Shown here: positions 1 through 6,480 of the stretch, one piece after another
Position numbering within the stretch: the stretch's first letter is position 1
Layout of the letters: each line of letters opens with the position of its first letter
Assembly (NCBI GenBank): GCA_023443985.1
Contig: JAEZSJ010000075.1
Coordinates: 1 to 10,609, forward strand
Length of the DNA stretch: 10,609 nt
Reading direction: 5' to 3'
Source of the DNA: Verrucomicrobiota bacterium
GTDB taxonomy: Bacteria > Verrucomicrobiota > Verrucomicrobiia > Opitutales > Opitutaceae
The notes under the pieces: generated by a model
Database searches by the model: none
What the model was told of the DNA's origin: nothing
Seen by the model: the letters and a program-made list of their open reading frames with translations, nothing else
Position numbers and translations under genes: made by a program

Positions 1-57
1 GGGGGGGGGGGCGGGGGGGGGGGGGGGGGGCCGGGGGGGGGGGGGGGGGGGGGGGGG
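1..57. other. Poly-G tract, probable sequencing/assembly artefact at contig end
   Basis: All but three of the first 57 bases are G (C only at 12, 31 and 32), then normal GC-rich coding-like sequence begins abruptly at 58. A run like this is typical of no-signal cycles in two-colour sequencing chemistry that end up at a contig edge. It would translate as poly-proline on the minus strand, so nothing biological should be read from it without independent data. Confidence 0.85.
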
Positions 58-158
58 CTCGACGCTGATGCCTTGGCGGCCGCGGCGGCGGCTTCCGCTT
101 TGGCGGCGTTGAAGTCGAAGGTTTCCTGATGGTCGTCGGGATTCTTGCGTTTGGGCAT
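58..158 (-). CDS. N-terminal fragment of an unidentified protein (truncated by the poly-G edge)
   Basis: An ATG at 158-156 on the minus strand opens a frame with no stop down to the poly-G tract. It encodes 34 residues beginning MPKRKNPDDHQETFDF. A short basic and acidic head is followed by an alanine/lysine-rich stretch (AAKAEAAAAAAKASASS). The codons are GC-rich at third positions, as in the neighbouring genes, and it starts 68 nt after the stop of the AraC-type gene on the same strand. No clear Shine-Dalgarno is visible. I do not recognise the family; the low-complexity head could be a flexible N-terminal extension of a larger protein. It may also be a chance frame, since only 101 bases are available. 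Confidence 0.45.
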
Positions 159-204
159 GGCGAGCGGACCGGCGCCGGGGCGCCGCGGTAGGGAAAGCCA
201 GAGC

Positions 205-226
205 AAGAGCGCCGCGCGGGCGGCGT
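205..226 (-). terminator. Possible weak hairpin after the AraC-type gene
   Basis: A perfect 6-bp GC stem (CGCCGC at 210-215, GCGGCG at 220-225, 4-nt loop) lies immediately beyond the regulator's stop codon. Read on the minus strand it is followed by a pyrimidine-rich CTCTTGCTCTGG stretch rather than a true T run. It could be a weak terminator between the regulator and the truncated gene. GC-rich DNA makes such stems by chance, so confidence is low. Confidence 0.25.
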
Positions 227-1132
227 TCAAGCCCGAGAATCGAGGGAATGGCTCCGGCCGGACTCGGGCCGGCGGCGCAGTTGCCGGGGTTGGCAGCCGA
301 AATGGGCGCGCATGGTGCGGTTGAACTGCGAGAGCGACTGGAAACCGCAGGCGAACGCGATCTCCGTCACGGATCGCTCGGTCTCGAGGAGGAGCGCCTT
401 GGCGCGTTCGGCGCGGACGCGCGCCACGTACTCGACGAAACGCATCCCCGTGCTCTGGTGGAAGGTGCGGCTCAAGTGGCCGGGGCTCACCCGCAGCCGC
501 CGCGCGAACTCCGGCAACGCCAACACCTGGGCGTGTTCGGCCCGCACGAGGCGGCAGGCCTGCTCGACGAGCGGAGGCAGCGCCGCCGGCGGATGCACGA
601 TGTGCTGCGTGATCTCAAGCACGAGGCGCTCGGCGGCGCCTTCGACCAGCCGGGTCATGGCCGCGAGGCGCTCGGCGCCCGCCACCGGGGTGTCCGCCGA
701 GATCGCCTCGAGTTGCTCCGAAGGGATGGATACGCCCACGCGCGAGAGCAGATGCCGCGCGCGGTTGAGCGCGGCCCGGTCGGGTGGTTGGAGGCGGTTG
801 TGGCCGAACACCAGATAGCCGAAGGTCTGCCCGCCGGTGCGCAGGGGCACGGCCGCCTCGAACAATCCGGCGTCGCACCCGGCCGAGGCGGGAGCCTCCA
901 GCGACCGCTCCAGCAGCTTCTGCAGAAAGCCGGCGCAATGGCGCACCCCCTCCGGGTGGGCGTGCAGGAAACGGCAGAGCGTGCACGCGGCGGGCCCGAG
1001 CGCCCGGTTGCCGAGCGCGCTCACGAAGTGGATCGGCAGCCCGGTCGCCGTCGCGAAATCAGCCAGGAACCGGCTGAGTTCCGGCAGGGCACGGATGCGC
1101 TCGCTGAGCGTCTCGCGGATGGTACTGGGCAT
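227..1132 (-). CDS. AraC-family transcriptional regulator with PocR-like sensory domain
   Basis: Protein of 301 residues from the ATG at 1132-1130. The frame stays open 70 codons further upstream, but that part is non-conserved in look and would overlap the divergent gene. Residues about 16-130 resemble a PocR ligand-binding domain: FLADFATATGLPIHFV opening, Cys50 and Cys53, HPEGVRHC (Cys66), GCDAGLFEAAVPL (Cys86), then a GYLVFG strand. Residues about 185-285 are a two-helix-turn-helix AraC DNA-binding domain: first HTH in LPEFARRLRVSPGHLSRTF (207-224), second in SVTEIAFACGFQSLSQFNR (254-272), with the usual basic tail. PocR domains sense small molecules and often contain cysteines that may bind a ligand or metal. 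The gene is divergent from the carboxyltransferase operon (123-bp intergenic region), so it is a plausible regulator of that operon and of itself. The ligand is unknown. Confidence 0.9.
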   Translation of the reverse strand: MPSTIRETLSERIRALPELSRFLADFATATGLPIHFVSALGNRALGPAACTLCRFLHAHPEGVRHCAGFLQKLLERSLEAPASAGCDAGLFEAAVPLRTGGQTFGYLVFGHNRLQPPDRAALNRARHLLSRVGVSIPSEQLEAISADTPVAGAERLAAMTRLVEGAAERLVLEITQHIVHPPAALPPLVEQACRLVRAEHAQVLALPEFARRLRVSPGHLSRTFHQSTGMRFVEYVARVRAERAKALLLETERSVTEIAFACGFQSLSQFNRTMRAHFGCQPRQLRRRPESGRSHSLDSRA

Positions 1133-1165
1133 TTCTTGCGCTGAAGATGGCGTTTGTTGCGCAGT

Positions 1166-1187
1166 TTTGCACCTCAGAAAATGCAAA
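1166..1187. promoter_or_regulatory. Inverted repeat TTTGCA-N10-TGCAAA in the divergent promoter region
   Basis: TTTGCA (1166-1171) and TGCAAA (1182-1187) form a perfect 6-bp inverted repeat with a 10-nt spacer. It lies between the divergent AraC/PocR and carboxyltransferase genes in one of the few AT-richer patches of the window. Arm centres are 16 bp apart, about one and a half helical turns. AraC-family proteins more often bind direct repeats, so the link to the regulator is inference. Three CGGAG pentamers follow at 1189, 1197 and 1206. No convincing -35/-10 pair was found. Confidence 0.35.
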
Positions 1188-1255
1188 GCGGAGGTACGGA
1201 GGCTGCGGAGCGGCGACCGGCGGAATGGCGTAAGGTGAGCCCACAACCAAACGCC

Positions 1256-2716
1256 ATGTCGCCCGCTCCCGTCGTCTTCAACAACACCGTCCTGCGCGAC
1301 GGCCACCAGTCCTTGGCCGCCACCCGGATGAGCACCGCCCAAATGCTCCCCGCCGCCCCGCTACTCGACAGCCTCGGCTTCGGCGGACTGGAAACCTGGG
1401 GAGGCGCCACGATCGACGCCTGCCTGCGGTACCTCGGCGAGAACCCGTTCGACCGCCTGCGCGCGCTCAAGGCCGCAGCGCCCCGCACCCCGCACATCAT
1501 GCTGTTGCGCGGCCAGAACATCGTGCAGTACGCGAGCTTCCCCGACGATGTCGTCGAGGCGTTTGTGCGTTGCACCGCCGCCGCCGGCTGCGACGTGTTC
1601 CGGGTCTTCGACGCGCTCAACGACGCCCGCAACCTCGTCACCGCGATCCGCGCCGTGCGCGCCGCCGGTCGCCAGGCCCGGGGCGAGATCTGCTACACCG
1701 CCAGCCCGGTGCACACTCTCGACCGTTTCCTCGCCTTCGGGGAGGAACTCGCCGCGCTCGGCTGCCACTCGATCGGCATCAAGGACATGTCGGGCATCCT
1801 GGCACCCGCGGTCGCCGCCGCGCTCGTCCGCGGCCTCAAGGACCGCACCGGTCTGCCGGTGATCGTGCACAGCCACGACACCGCCGGGTTCGCCGCCGCC
1901 GCGTACTACGCCGCGATCGAGGCCGGGGCCGACGCCGTGGAGACCTCGGTCCAACCCTTCGCCGACGGCACCGCGCAGCCCGACACCCAACGCATGCTCG
2001 CCCTGCTCGAGAGCCACCCGCGCCGCCCCAGCTACGACAAGGACCGCCTGCTCGAGCTCCGCCGCCATTTCGAGAAGGTCTACGCCGAACTCGGGTCCTT
2101 CACCAGCCACGCCAACGAACGCACCGATCCCGATGTGCCCGTGTTCCAGATACCGGGCGGCATGATCTCGAACTTCCGCACGCAGCTGCGCGAACTGGGC
2201 ATGGCGAACCGCCTCGACGAGGTGCTCGCCGAGATCCCGCACGTGCGCCGCTGCCTCGGCTGGATCCCGCTGGTCACGCCCACCTCCCAGATCGTCGGCA
2301 CCCAGGCGATGCTCAACGTGAAGTTCGGCCGCTGGAAGAACTTCGCCCCCGCCGCGATGGACATCGCGCTGGGCAAGTACGGCCGCCCCCCGGGCCCCAT
2401 CGATCCCGAAGTGCTTCGCCTCGCCATGGAGCGCACCAAGGAGGAGCCGATGACCGGCCGCGCGGCCGACCGGCTCGCCCCGCGCATGGAGAGCCTCCGC
2501 GCCGAGCTGCGCGCGAAGGGCCTGCCCGCCGACGACGAGACGGCCGTGCTCCACGCCATGTTCCCGCAGCAGGTGGCCGACCTGCTCGCCGGCCGCAAAC
2601 CCGTCGCGCCGGCCGTGCCCGCGCCCGCCGCGACCAAGCCGGCCACGCCCGCCAAACGTTTCCGCATCACCCTCGGCGCGCATCGCCGCGACGCCATCGT
2701 CGAGGAGGTCGACTGA
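1256..2716 (+). CDS. Biotin-dependent carboxyltransferase subunit (oxaloacetate decarboxylase alpha / pyruvate carboxylase B type) without biotin domain
   Basis: Protein of 486 residues starting at ATG 1256, just before the conserved NNTVLRDGHQSL motif; an in-frame ATG at 1154 would add a non-conserved head. Residues about 5-270 are an HMGL-like TIM barrel. It has the metal/substrate motif LRDGHQS (Asp15), ETWGGAT, LLRGQN, the lysine expected to be carbamylated in IKDMSG (Lys176), and metal-binding His205 and His207 in HSHDTAG. Residues about 270-445 are the PYC/OADA conserved carboxylase region (QIPGGMISN, VTPTSQIVGTQA, GKYGRPPGPIDPEV). An Ala/Pro linker (448-466) leads to a KRFRITLG strand resembling the start of a biotinyl domain, but the protein stops 20 residues later with no AMKM motif. 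It would transfer carboxyl between carboxybiotin and pyruvate, or decarboxylate oxaloacetate, using a biotin carrier supplied in trans. Sequence alone does not settle OadA versus PycB. Confidence 0.9.
   Translation: MSPAPVVFNNTVLRDGHQSLAATRMSTAQMLPAAPLLDSLGFGGLETWGGATIDACLRYLGENPFDRLRALKAAAPRTPHIMLLRGQNIVQYASFPDDVVEAFVRCTAAAGCDVFRVFDALNDARNLVTAIRAVRAAGRQARGEICYTASPVHTLDRFLAFGEELAALGCHSIGIKDMSGILAPAVAAALVRGLKDRTGLPVIVHSHDTAGFAAAAYYAAIEAGADAVETSVQPFADGTAQPDTQRMLALLESHPRRPSYDKDRLLELRRHFEKVYAELGSFTSHANERTDPDVPVFQIPGGMISNFRTQLRELGMANRLDEVLAEIPHVRRCLGWIPLVTPTSQIVGTQAMLNVKFGRWKNFAPAAMDIALGKYGRPPGPIDPEVLRLAMERTKEEPMTGRAADRLAPRMESLRAELRAKGLPADDETAVLHAMFPQQVADLLAGRKPVAPAVPAPAATKPATPAKRFRITLGAHRRDAIVEEVD
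2702..2709 (+). promoter_or_regulatory. Strong Shine-Dalgarno GAGGAGGT for the OadG-tail-like gene
   Basis: GAGGAGGT lies within the last codons of the carboxyltransferase gene, 8 nt before the ATG at 2718. It is the best ribosome binding site in the window. It fixes the start of the small downstream gene and suggests translational coupling. Confidence 0.75.
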
Positions 2717-2717
2717 C

Positions 2718-2981
2718 ATGCCCGCCACCCGCGAGACCGCCCAGCTGCTCGACCGTATCGCATCCCTGGAGTCGCGCCTGGCCGCGCTCGAGGCGCGCGC
2801 CGGGGTCGCGCCCCCCGAGGCCGACGACAGCATCCCCTGGACCGTGATCGTCGCCGCCGTGGCGGCGGTGGTGCGCGAGCCGTTCGCCATCCGCCTCGTC
2901 GAGCTCGCCCCCACGCCCGAGGTCAACTGGTGGGGCCTCGAGGGCCGCGTGCGCCAGTTCTCCAACCGGCCGCGGCGTTGA
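2718..2981 (+). CDS. Small protein resembling the soluble tail of the OadG (Na+-pump decarboxylase gamma/delta) family
   Basis: Protein of 87 residues whose ATG is one base after the carboxyltransferase stop, behind a strong Shine-Dalgarno. Residues about 8-29 (LLDRIASLESRLAALEARAG) look like a short coiled coil. Residues about 39-87 contain IPWTVIVAAVAAVV, then FAIRLVEL, then WWGLEGRVRQFSNRPRR. This order (an I/V-A-A-V-A-A-V helix, an I-R strand, a W..xGR.xx..N/S.R tail) recalls the cytoplasmic C-terminal part of OadG and related delta subunits, which contacts the alpha subunit. The usual N-terminal transmembrane helix is missing and replaced by the coiled-coil-like segment. The IVAAVAAVV stretch is hydrophobic but short. 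I infer a soluble accessory or scaffold subunit for the upstream carboxyltransferase. The family match is from memory of the pattern and is moderate. Confidence 0.7.
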   Translation: MPATRETAQLLDRIASLESRLAALEARAGVAPPEADDSIPWTVIVAAVAAVVREPFAIRLVELAPTPEVNWWGLEGRVRQFSNRPRR

Positions 2982-3026
2982 GCCTCCGCCCGCGGTACCG
3001 AAATCAAGAAAACGCTTCATCTACCC

Positions 3027-4952
3027 ATGAAAACCGCCGTTCCCCCCGTCAGTCCCGCACCGGCCGCCGCGCCGCTCCCCTTCGCCCTTCCCGCCGAGGC
3101 CGCGGAGATTCTCCGCGCCTGCCCCGGCTTCACCGTGCCGGACTCGATCGCCGACCTGATCGAGCTCTCCGTCCGCGACGCGCGCGGCGGGTGGCACGAG
3201 GTCGCCTACGAGACGCCCGGCAAGGGCCGGGTGGTCGAGGCGGTCGTCTGCCGCGCGCGCAACGGCATCGCCGCCAACTACACCGAGCCGTACATGCGCC
3301 GGCGCGACCCGGACTGCATGGTCATCGGGGACGACCGCCCGACCGACAAGCCCACCTATCGCGAGCGTTTCGGCGCGGACTTCGCGCCGCTGCGCGAAGC
3401 CACCTTCGCGTGGCTGCGCACCCAGAAGCTCGCGGTGTTCCCCTTCATCGCGGGCATGCCGGGCAAGGGCACCGACGCGCTGGTGATCGCGCCCGACAAC
3501 GCCGGCTTCTTCGCCCTCGGGCTCGCGCTGCTCCAGGGCATGCTCGCGCCGCGGGAGATCCCGGCGGGCTTCTCGCCGAAGGCGGTCATCTACGTGGCTC
3601 CGCCGTTCCGCCACACCCATTTCGCCGGCAAGCAGATCGTCGTGCACAACCGCCGCGAGGGCCTGCATGAGCTTTTCAGCTACAACCTCTATCCCGGCCC
3701 GAGCGCGAAGAAGGGCATCTACGGCGTGCTGCTCAACATCGGCGAGGCCGAGCGCTGGATCACGATGCACTGCTCCACCGTGCAGGTCGTCACCCCGTAC
3801 GACAACCGCCTCGTGATCTCGCACGAGGGTGCCAGCGGCGGCGGCAAGAGCGAGATGCTCGAGCATGCCCATCGCGAACGCGACGGCAGCCTCCGCCTCG
3901 GCCGCAACACCGTCAACGGCGAGGAACGCCTCCTCACCCTGCCGCGCACCTGCGAGCTGCGCCCCATCACCGATGACATGGCGCTCTGCCATCCCGCCTT
4001 CGACAAGGGACGCGGCAAGCTCTCGCTCACCGACGCCGAGGACGCCTGGTTCGTGCGCGTCAACCACATCAACCGCTACGGCATCGATCCCCACCTCGAG
4101 CGCCTCACCGTGCACCCGCCGGAGCCGTTGCTCTTCCTCAACATCGAGGCCCAGCCCGGCGCCACCGCGCTGATCTGGGAGCATGTCCAGGACGCCCCGG
4201 GCAAGCCGTGCCCGAACCCGCGCGTGATCATTCCGCGCCGGATTGTGCCCGGCATCATGTCCGGCCCGGTCGATGTGGACGTGCGGAGCTTCGGCGTGCG
4301 CTGCCCGCCCTGCACCCGCGAGAATCCCAGCTACGGCATCGTGGGACTGTTCCACCTGCTCCCCCCGGCGCTGGCCTGGCTGTGGCGCCTGGTCGCCCCG
4401 CGCGGCCATGCGAACCCGAGCATCGTGCAGACGGAAGGCATGACCTCGGAGGGCGTCGGCTCGTATTGGCCGTTCGCGACCGGCCGCATGGTGGACCACG
4501 CCAACCTCCTCCTTAACCAAATCGTGGAGACGCCCGGCGTGCGCTACATCCTCGTGCCGAACCAGCACGTGGGCGCCTGGGAGACCGGCTTCATGCCGCA
4601 GTGGGTCGCCCGCGAGTACCTCGCCCGCCGCGGGAGCGCCCGCTTCTCGCAGAAACAGGTGCGCGCGTCGCGCTGCCCGCTGCTCGGCTGCACCCCCACC
4701 CAGATCAACATCGAGGGCCGGCATCTGCCGCCGTTCTTCTTCGAGGTCGAGCGGCAGCCGGAGGTGGGCGAGGTCGCCTACGACCGCGGCGCCGAGATCC
4801 TCGCGGAGTTCTTCGCCCGCGAGCTGCGGCAGTACCTCAAGCCCGAGCTGCTCGGCCTGGGCCGGCGCATCATCGAGTGCTGCCTCGACGGTGGCGCGCT
4901 CGACGACTACGTGCGCCTGGTCGACCACGAGACCTTCGCGCGCGAGGAGTGA
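3027..4952 (+). CDS. DUF4914-type protein with PEP-carboxykinase-like (PEPCK) nucleotide-binding motifs
   Basis: Protein of 641 residues, cytosolic in character, with no signal peptide. The length and overall look match what I recall as DUF4914, a family without assigned function. Its middle carries motifs in the same order as ATP-dependent PEP carboxykinase. RPTDK (104-108) recalls GRSPKDK. YPGPSAKKG (222-230) recalls YAGEMKKG. MHCS (247-250) is identical to the PEPCK metal site. A P-loop GASGGGKS (268-275) corresponds to GLSGTGKT, and ITDDMAL (314-320) to GDDEHGW. Lys229 and His248 are 19 apart, the same separation as E. coli PEPCK Lys213 and His232. The P-loop to Asp-Asp distance (about 42) is longer than in PEPCK (about 15), implying an insertion. 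The C-terminal part has RCPPC and RCPLLGC cysteine pairs and is unfamiliar. I infer a nucleotide-dependent enzyme of PEPCK fold; its substrate is unknown. It begins 45 nt after the small OadG-like gene. Confidence 0.85.
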   Translation: MKTAVPPVSPAPAAAPLPFALPAEAAEILRACPGFTVPDSIADLIELSVRDARGGWHEVAYETPGKGRVVEAVVCRARNGIAANYTEPYMRRRDPDCMVIGDDRPTDKPTYRERFGADFAPLREATFAWLRTQKLAVFPFIAGMPGKGTDALVIAPDNAGFFALGLALLQGMLAPREIPAGFSPKAVIYVAPPFRHTHFAGKQIVVHNRREGLHELFSYNLYPGPSAKKGIYGVLLNIGEAERWITMHCSTVQVVTPYDNRLVISHEGASGGGKSEMLEHAHRERDGSLRLGRNTVNGEERLLTLPRTCELRPITDDMALCHPAFDKGRGKLSLTDAEDAWFVRVNHINRYGIDPHLERLTVHPPEPLLFLNIEAQPGATALIWEHVQDAPGKPCPNPRVIIPRRIVPGIMSGPVDVDVRSFGVRCPPCTRENPSYGIVGLFHLLPPALAWLWRLVAPRGHANPSIVQTEGMTSEGVGSYWPFATGRMVDHANLLLNQIVETPGVRYILVPNQHVGAWETGFMPQWVAREYLARRGSARFSQKQVRASRCPLLGCTPTQINIEGRHLPPFFFEVERQPEVGEVAYDRGAEILAEFFARELRQYLKPELLGLGRRIIECCLDGGALDDYVRLVDHETFAREE

Positions 4953-4960
4953 GCCGCGCC

Positions 4961-5890
4961 ATGCCCGCGGAGTTCTACGATCTCACGCTCCAGCGCGGCC
5001 GCCGGCCGGAGTTCGACGACGTGCCGGCGCGCCACCGCCGCCGGGTGCACGACGTGGACTACGTCGCCGTGCGCGGCATGCAGGGCGGCGACCTGTTCCT
5101 CACCCGCGAGGGCTGGGCGGTCGCGGAGTCGCTCCTGCCCGCGGTCTGGTACGACGACCAGCGTTTCCGCACGCTCGGCCGCGCGCTGCCGGGGGCGACC
5201 GGCTCGGTCTACCGGGTGCCGGCACCGCATCCGTATCGTCGCGACATCGGCCTGGTGGTGAAGTTCTGCCGCTTCGGCCAGGACGTGGGGCTCACCGTGC
5301 TGGGCGACGCCGCGGGTTTTCCCTGGCCCGCCAGGCTGCTGGACGACGCGCAATTCCTCGGGCCGTTCGAGGAGTTCGCCGCCATCGGAAGGCTGCGGGC
5401 GCAGGTCGGCGGCGGCCGGGGCCCGGTCGTGCGCACGAAACGGCCGCTGGCGATCTACAGCCCCGCGACCCGACACCCGCTCTGGGAGCTCGGCCGCGCC
5501 CCTCATCTGTATTCGCGCCAAGCCTCCGTGCTTGCCGCCGACCAGCGCCTCCGGCCCGGCCAACCGCCCGTCGCCTACGATCCGGAACGCCTCTACGTGC
5601 TCATCTACCAATGGGTCGACGGGATCGACGCCGAGGAGGCGGCCCGGCTGGGCGCGCTCGACGACACCGCGATGGTCGCCCTGAGCCACACGGTGGCGCG
5701 CGACATCGCCGCCCACGGCTTCGCCGTGCTCGACCACAAGCCGCGGCACATCATCGTGCGAGCCGGCCGTGACGGCCGGCTCGTCTCCCGCCGTGGACGC
5801 ACCCTCTACGCCGTGATCGACTACGAACTGCTGGTGCCGCTGCCCGGCCGCGTGGCCGCGCCCGAGCTCGCCATTCCCCTCTCCGCATGA
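4961..5890 (+). CDS. Uncharacterised protein-kinase-like (PKL fold) protein
   Basis: Protein of 309 residues from ATG 4961, eight bases after the DUF4914-type gene. A GAGGAG at 4944-4949 is a credible ribosome binding site. No annotated family comes to mind, but kinase-like landmarks occur in order. These are a GSVYRV turn (81-86) like a glycine loop; VVK (Lys101) like the ATP-anchoring lysine; FEEFAAI (136-142) like a helix-C glutamate; a hinge-like LIYQWVDG (214-221); HGFAVLDHKPRHIIV (252-266), matching a catalytic loop HGxxxxDxKPxNI with Asp258 and Lys260; and YAVIDYELL (283-291), with Asp287 in the position of the DFG aspartate. A small-molecule or protein kinase, or a relative that binds nucleotide without kinase activity, are all possible. 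Its stop overlaps the start of purE by 4 nt (ATGA). Adjacency suggests a functional link to the PEPCK-like protein. Confidence 0.8.
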   Translation: MPAEFYDLTLQRGRRPEFDDVPARHRRRVHDVDYVAVRGMQGGDLFLTREGWAVAESLLPAVWYDDQRFRTLGRALPGATGSVYRVPAPHPYRRDIGLVVKFCRFGQDVGLTVLGDAAGFPWPARLLDDAQFLGPFEEFAAIGRLRAQVGGGRGPVVRTKRPLAIYSPATRHPLWELGRAPHLYSRQASVLAADQRLRPGQPPVAYDPERLYVLIYQWVDGIDAEEAARLGALDDTAMVALSHTVARDIAAHGFAVLDHKPRHIIVRAGRDGRLVSRRGRTLYAVIDYELLVPLPGRVAAPELAIPLSA

Positions 5891-6411
5891 CCACCGAAAA
5901 CACCTCCTCCTTCACTCCCGCCGCCACCGGCCGGCCGCTCGTCGGCATCGTCATGGGCAGCACCTCCGACTGGCCCGTCATGGAGACCGCGGCGCGCCTG
6001 CTCGACGAGTTCGGCATCGCCACCGAGCGCCGCGCACTCTCCGCGCACCGGACGCCCGACGCCGCCCTCGACTGGGGCCGCGGCGCCGCCGGCCGCGGCC
6101 TCCAGGTCATCATCGCCGCCGCCGGCGGAGCCGCCCATCTCGCGGGCGTGATGGCGGCCGTGACGCCGCTGCCCGTGCTCGGCGTGCCGATGGAATCGGC
6201 GTCGCTCAAGGGCATGGATTCGCTGCTCTCGATGGTGCAGATGCCCGGCGGCATCCCGGTCGCCACCTTCGCCATCGGCAAACCGGGCGCGCTCAACGCC
6301 GCACTGTTCGCCGTCGCCGTCCTCGCGCAGGGCGACGACCGCCTCCGGCAGGCGCTCGACGCCTACCGCGCCGCGCAGACCAACAAGGTGCTCGAGGCCA
6401 AGCTGCCCTGA
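5887..6411 (+). CDS. purE: N5-carboxyaminoimidazole ribonucleotide mutase, class I PurE
   Basis: Protein of 174 residues. It converts N5-CAIR, made by PurK from AIR, ATP and bicarbonate, to 4-carboxy-AIR in purine biosynthesis in the cytoplasm. Class I motifs are clear: VGIVMGSTSDWPVM near the N-terminus, RALSAHRTPD (the catalytic histidine is in SAHRTP), AAGGAAHLAGVMAA, PVLGVPMES, LLSMVQMPGGIPVATFAIG and LNAALFA. The usual AGAGG is AAAGG here. The ATG overlaps the stop of the kinase-like gene (ATGA, 5887-5890), so translation is probably coupled. No purK lies beside it, which is unusual but not rare. Confidence 0.96.
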   Translation: MTTENTSSFTPAATGRPLVGIVMGSTSDWPVMETAARLLDEFGIATERRALSAHRTPDAALDWGRGAAGRGLQVIIAAAGGAAHLAGVMAAVTPLPVLGVPMESASLKGMDSLLSMVQMPGGIPVATFAIGKPGALNAALFAVAVLAQGDDRLRQALDAYRAAQTNKVLEAKLP

Positions 6412-6432
6412 GGCGCACGGCGCGTTCACCCG

Positions 6433-6457
6433 CCGCCGGCGTCACTCGCGCCGGCGG
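6433..6457 (+). terminator. Perfect GC hairpin between purE and the carbonic anhydrase gene
   Basis: CCGCCGGCG (6433-6441) and CGCCGGCGG (6449-6457) form a 9-bp perfect stem with loop TCACTCG. No T tract follows (AATCCAAG), so it is at best a weak or factor-assisted terminator, or an mRNA-processing or stability element. It sits 21 nt after the purE stop and 23 nt before the next ATG, so it may decouple the expression of the two genes. Confidence 0.45.
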
Positions 6458-6480
6458 AATCCAAGAATCAGCTACCCACC

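Noticed and set aside
1..57. The G tract as a G-quadruplex or telomere-like end
   Set aside because: An almost uninterrupted homopolymer at a sequence edge is far more likely a technical artefact than a biological structure.
2680..2850. A frameshift that might have cut a biotinyl domain from the carboxyltransferase
   Set aside because: The other plus-strand frames after 2716 show no biotinyl sequence or AMKM motif; the in-frame continuation is a separate gene with its own strong ribosome binding site.
1361..3007. 548-codon minus-strand frame opposite the carboxyltransferase gene
   Set aside because: Shadow frame; the plus strand carries conserved carboxyltransferase motifs over the whole stretch.
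3021..4928. 635-codon open frame on the minus strand opposite the DUF4914-type gene
   Set aside because: It mirrors a real gene in GC-rich DNA, its translation is low-complexity (Ala, Gly, Arg, Val, Glu, His) and no domain is visible.
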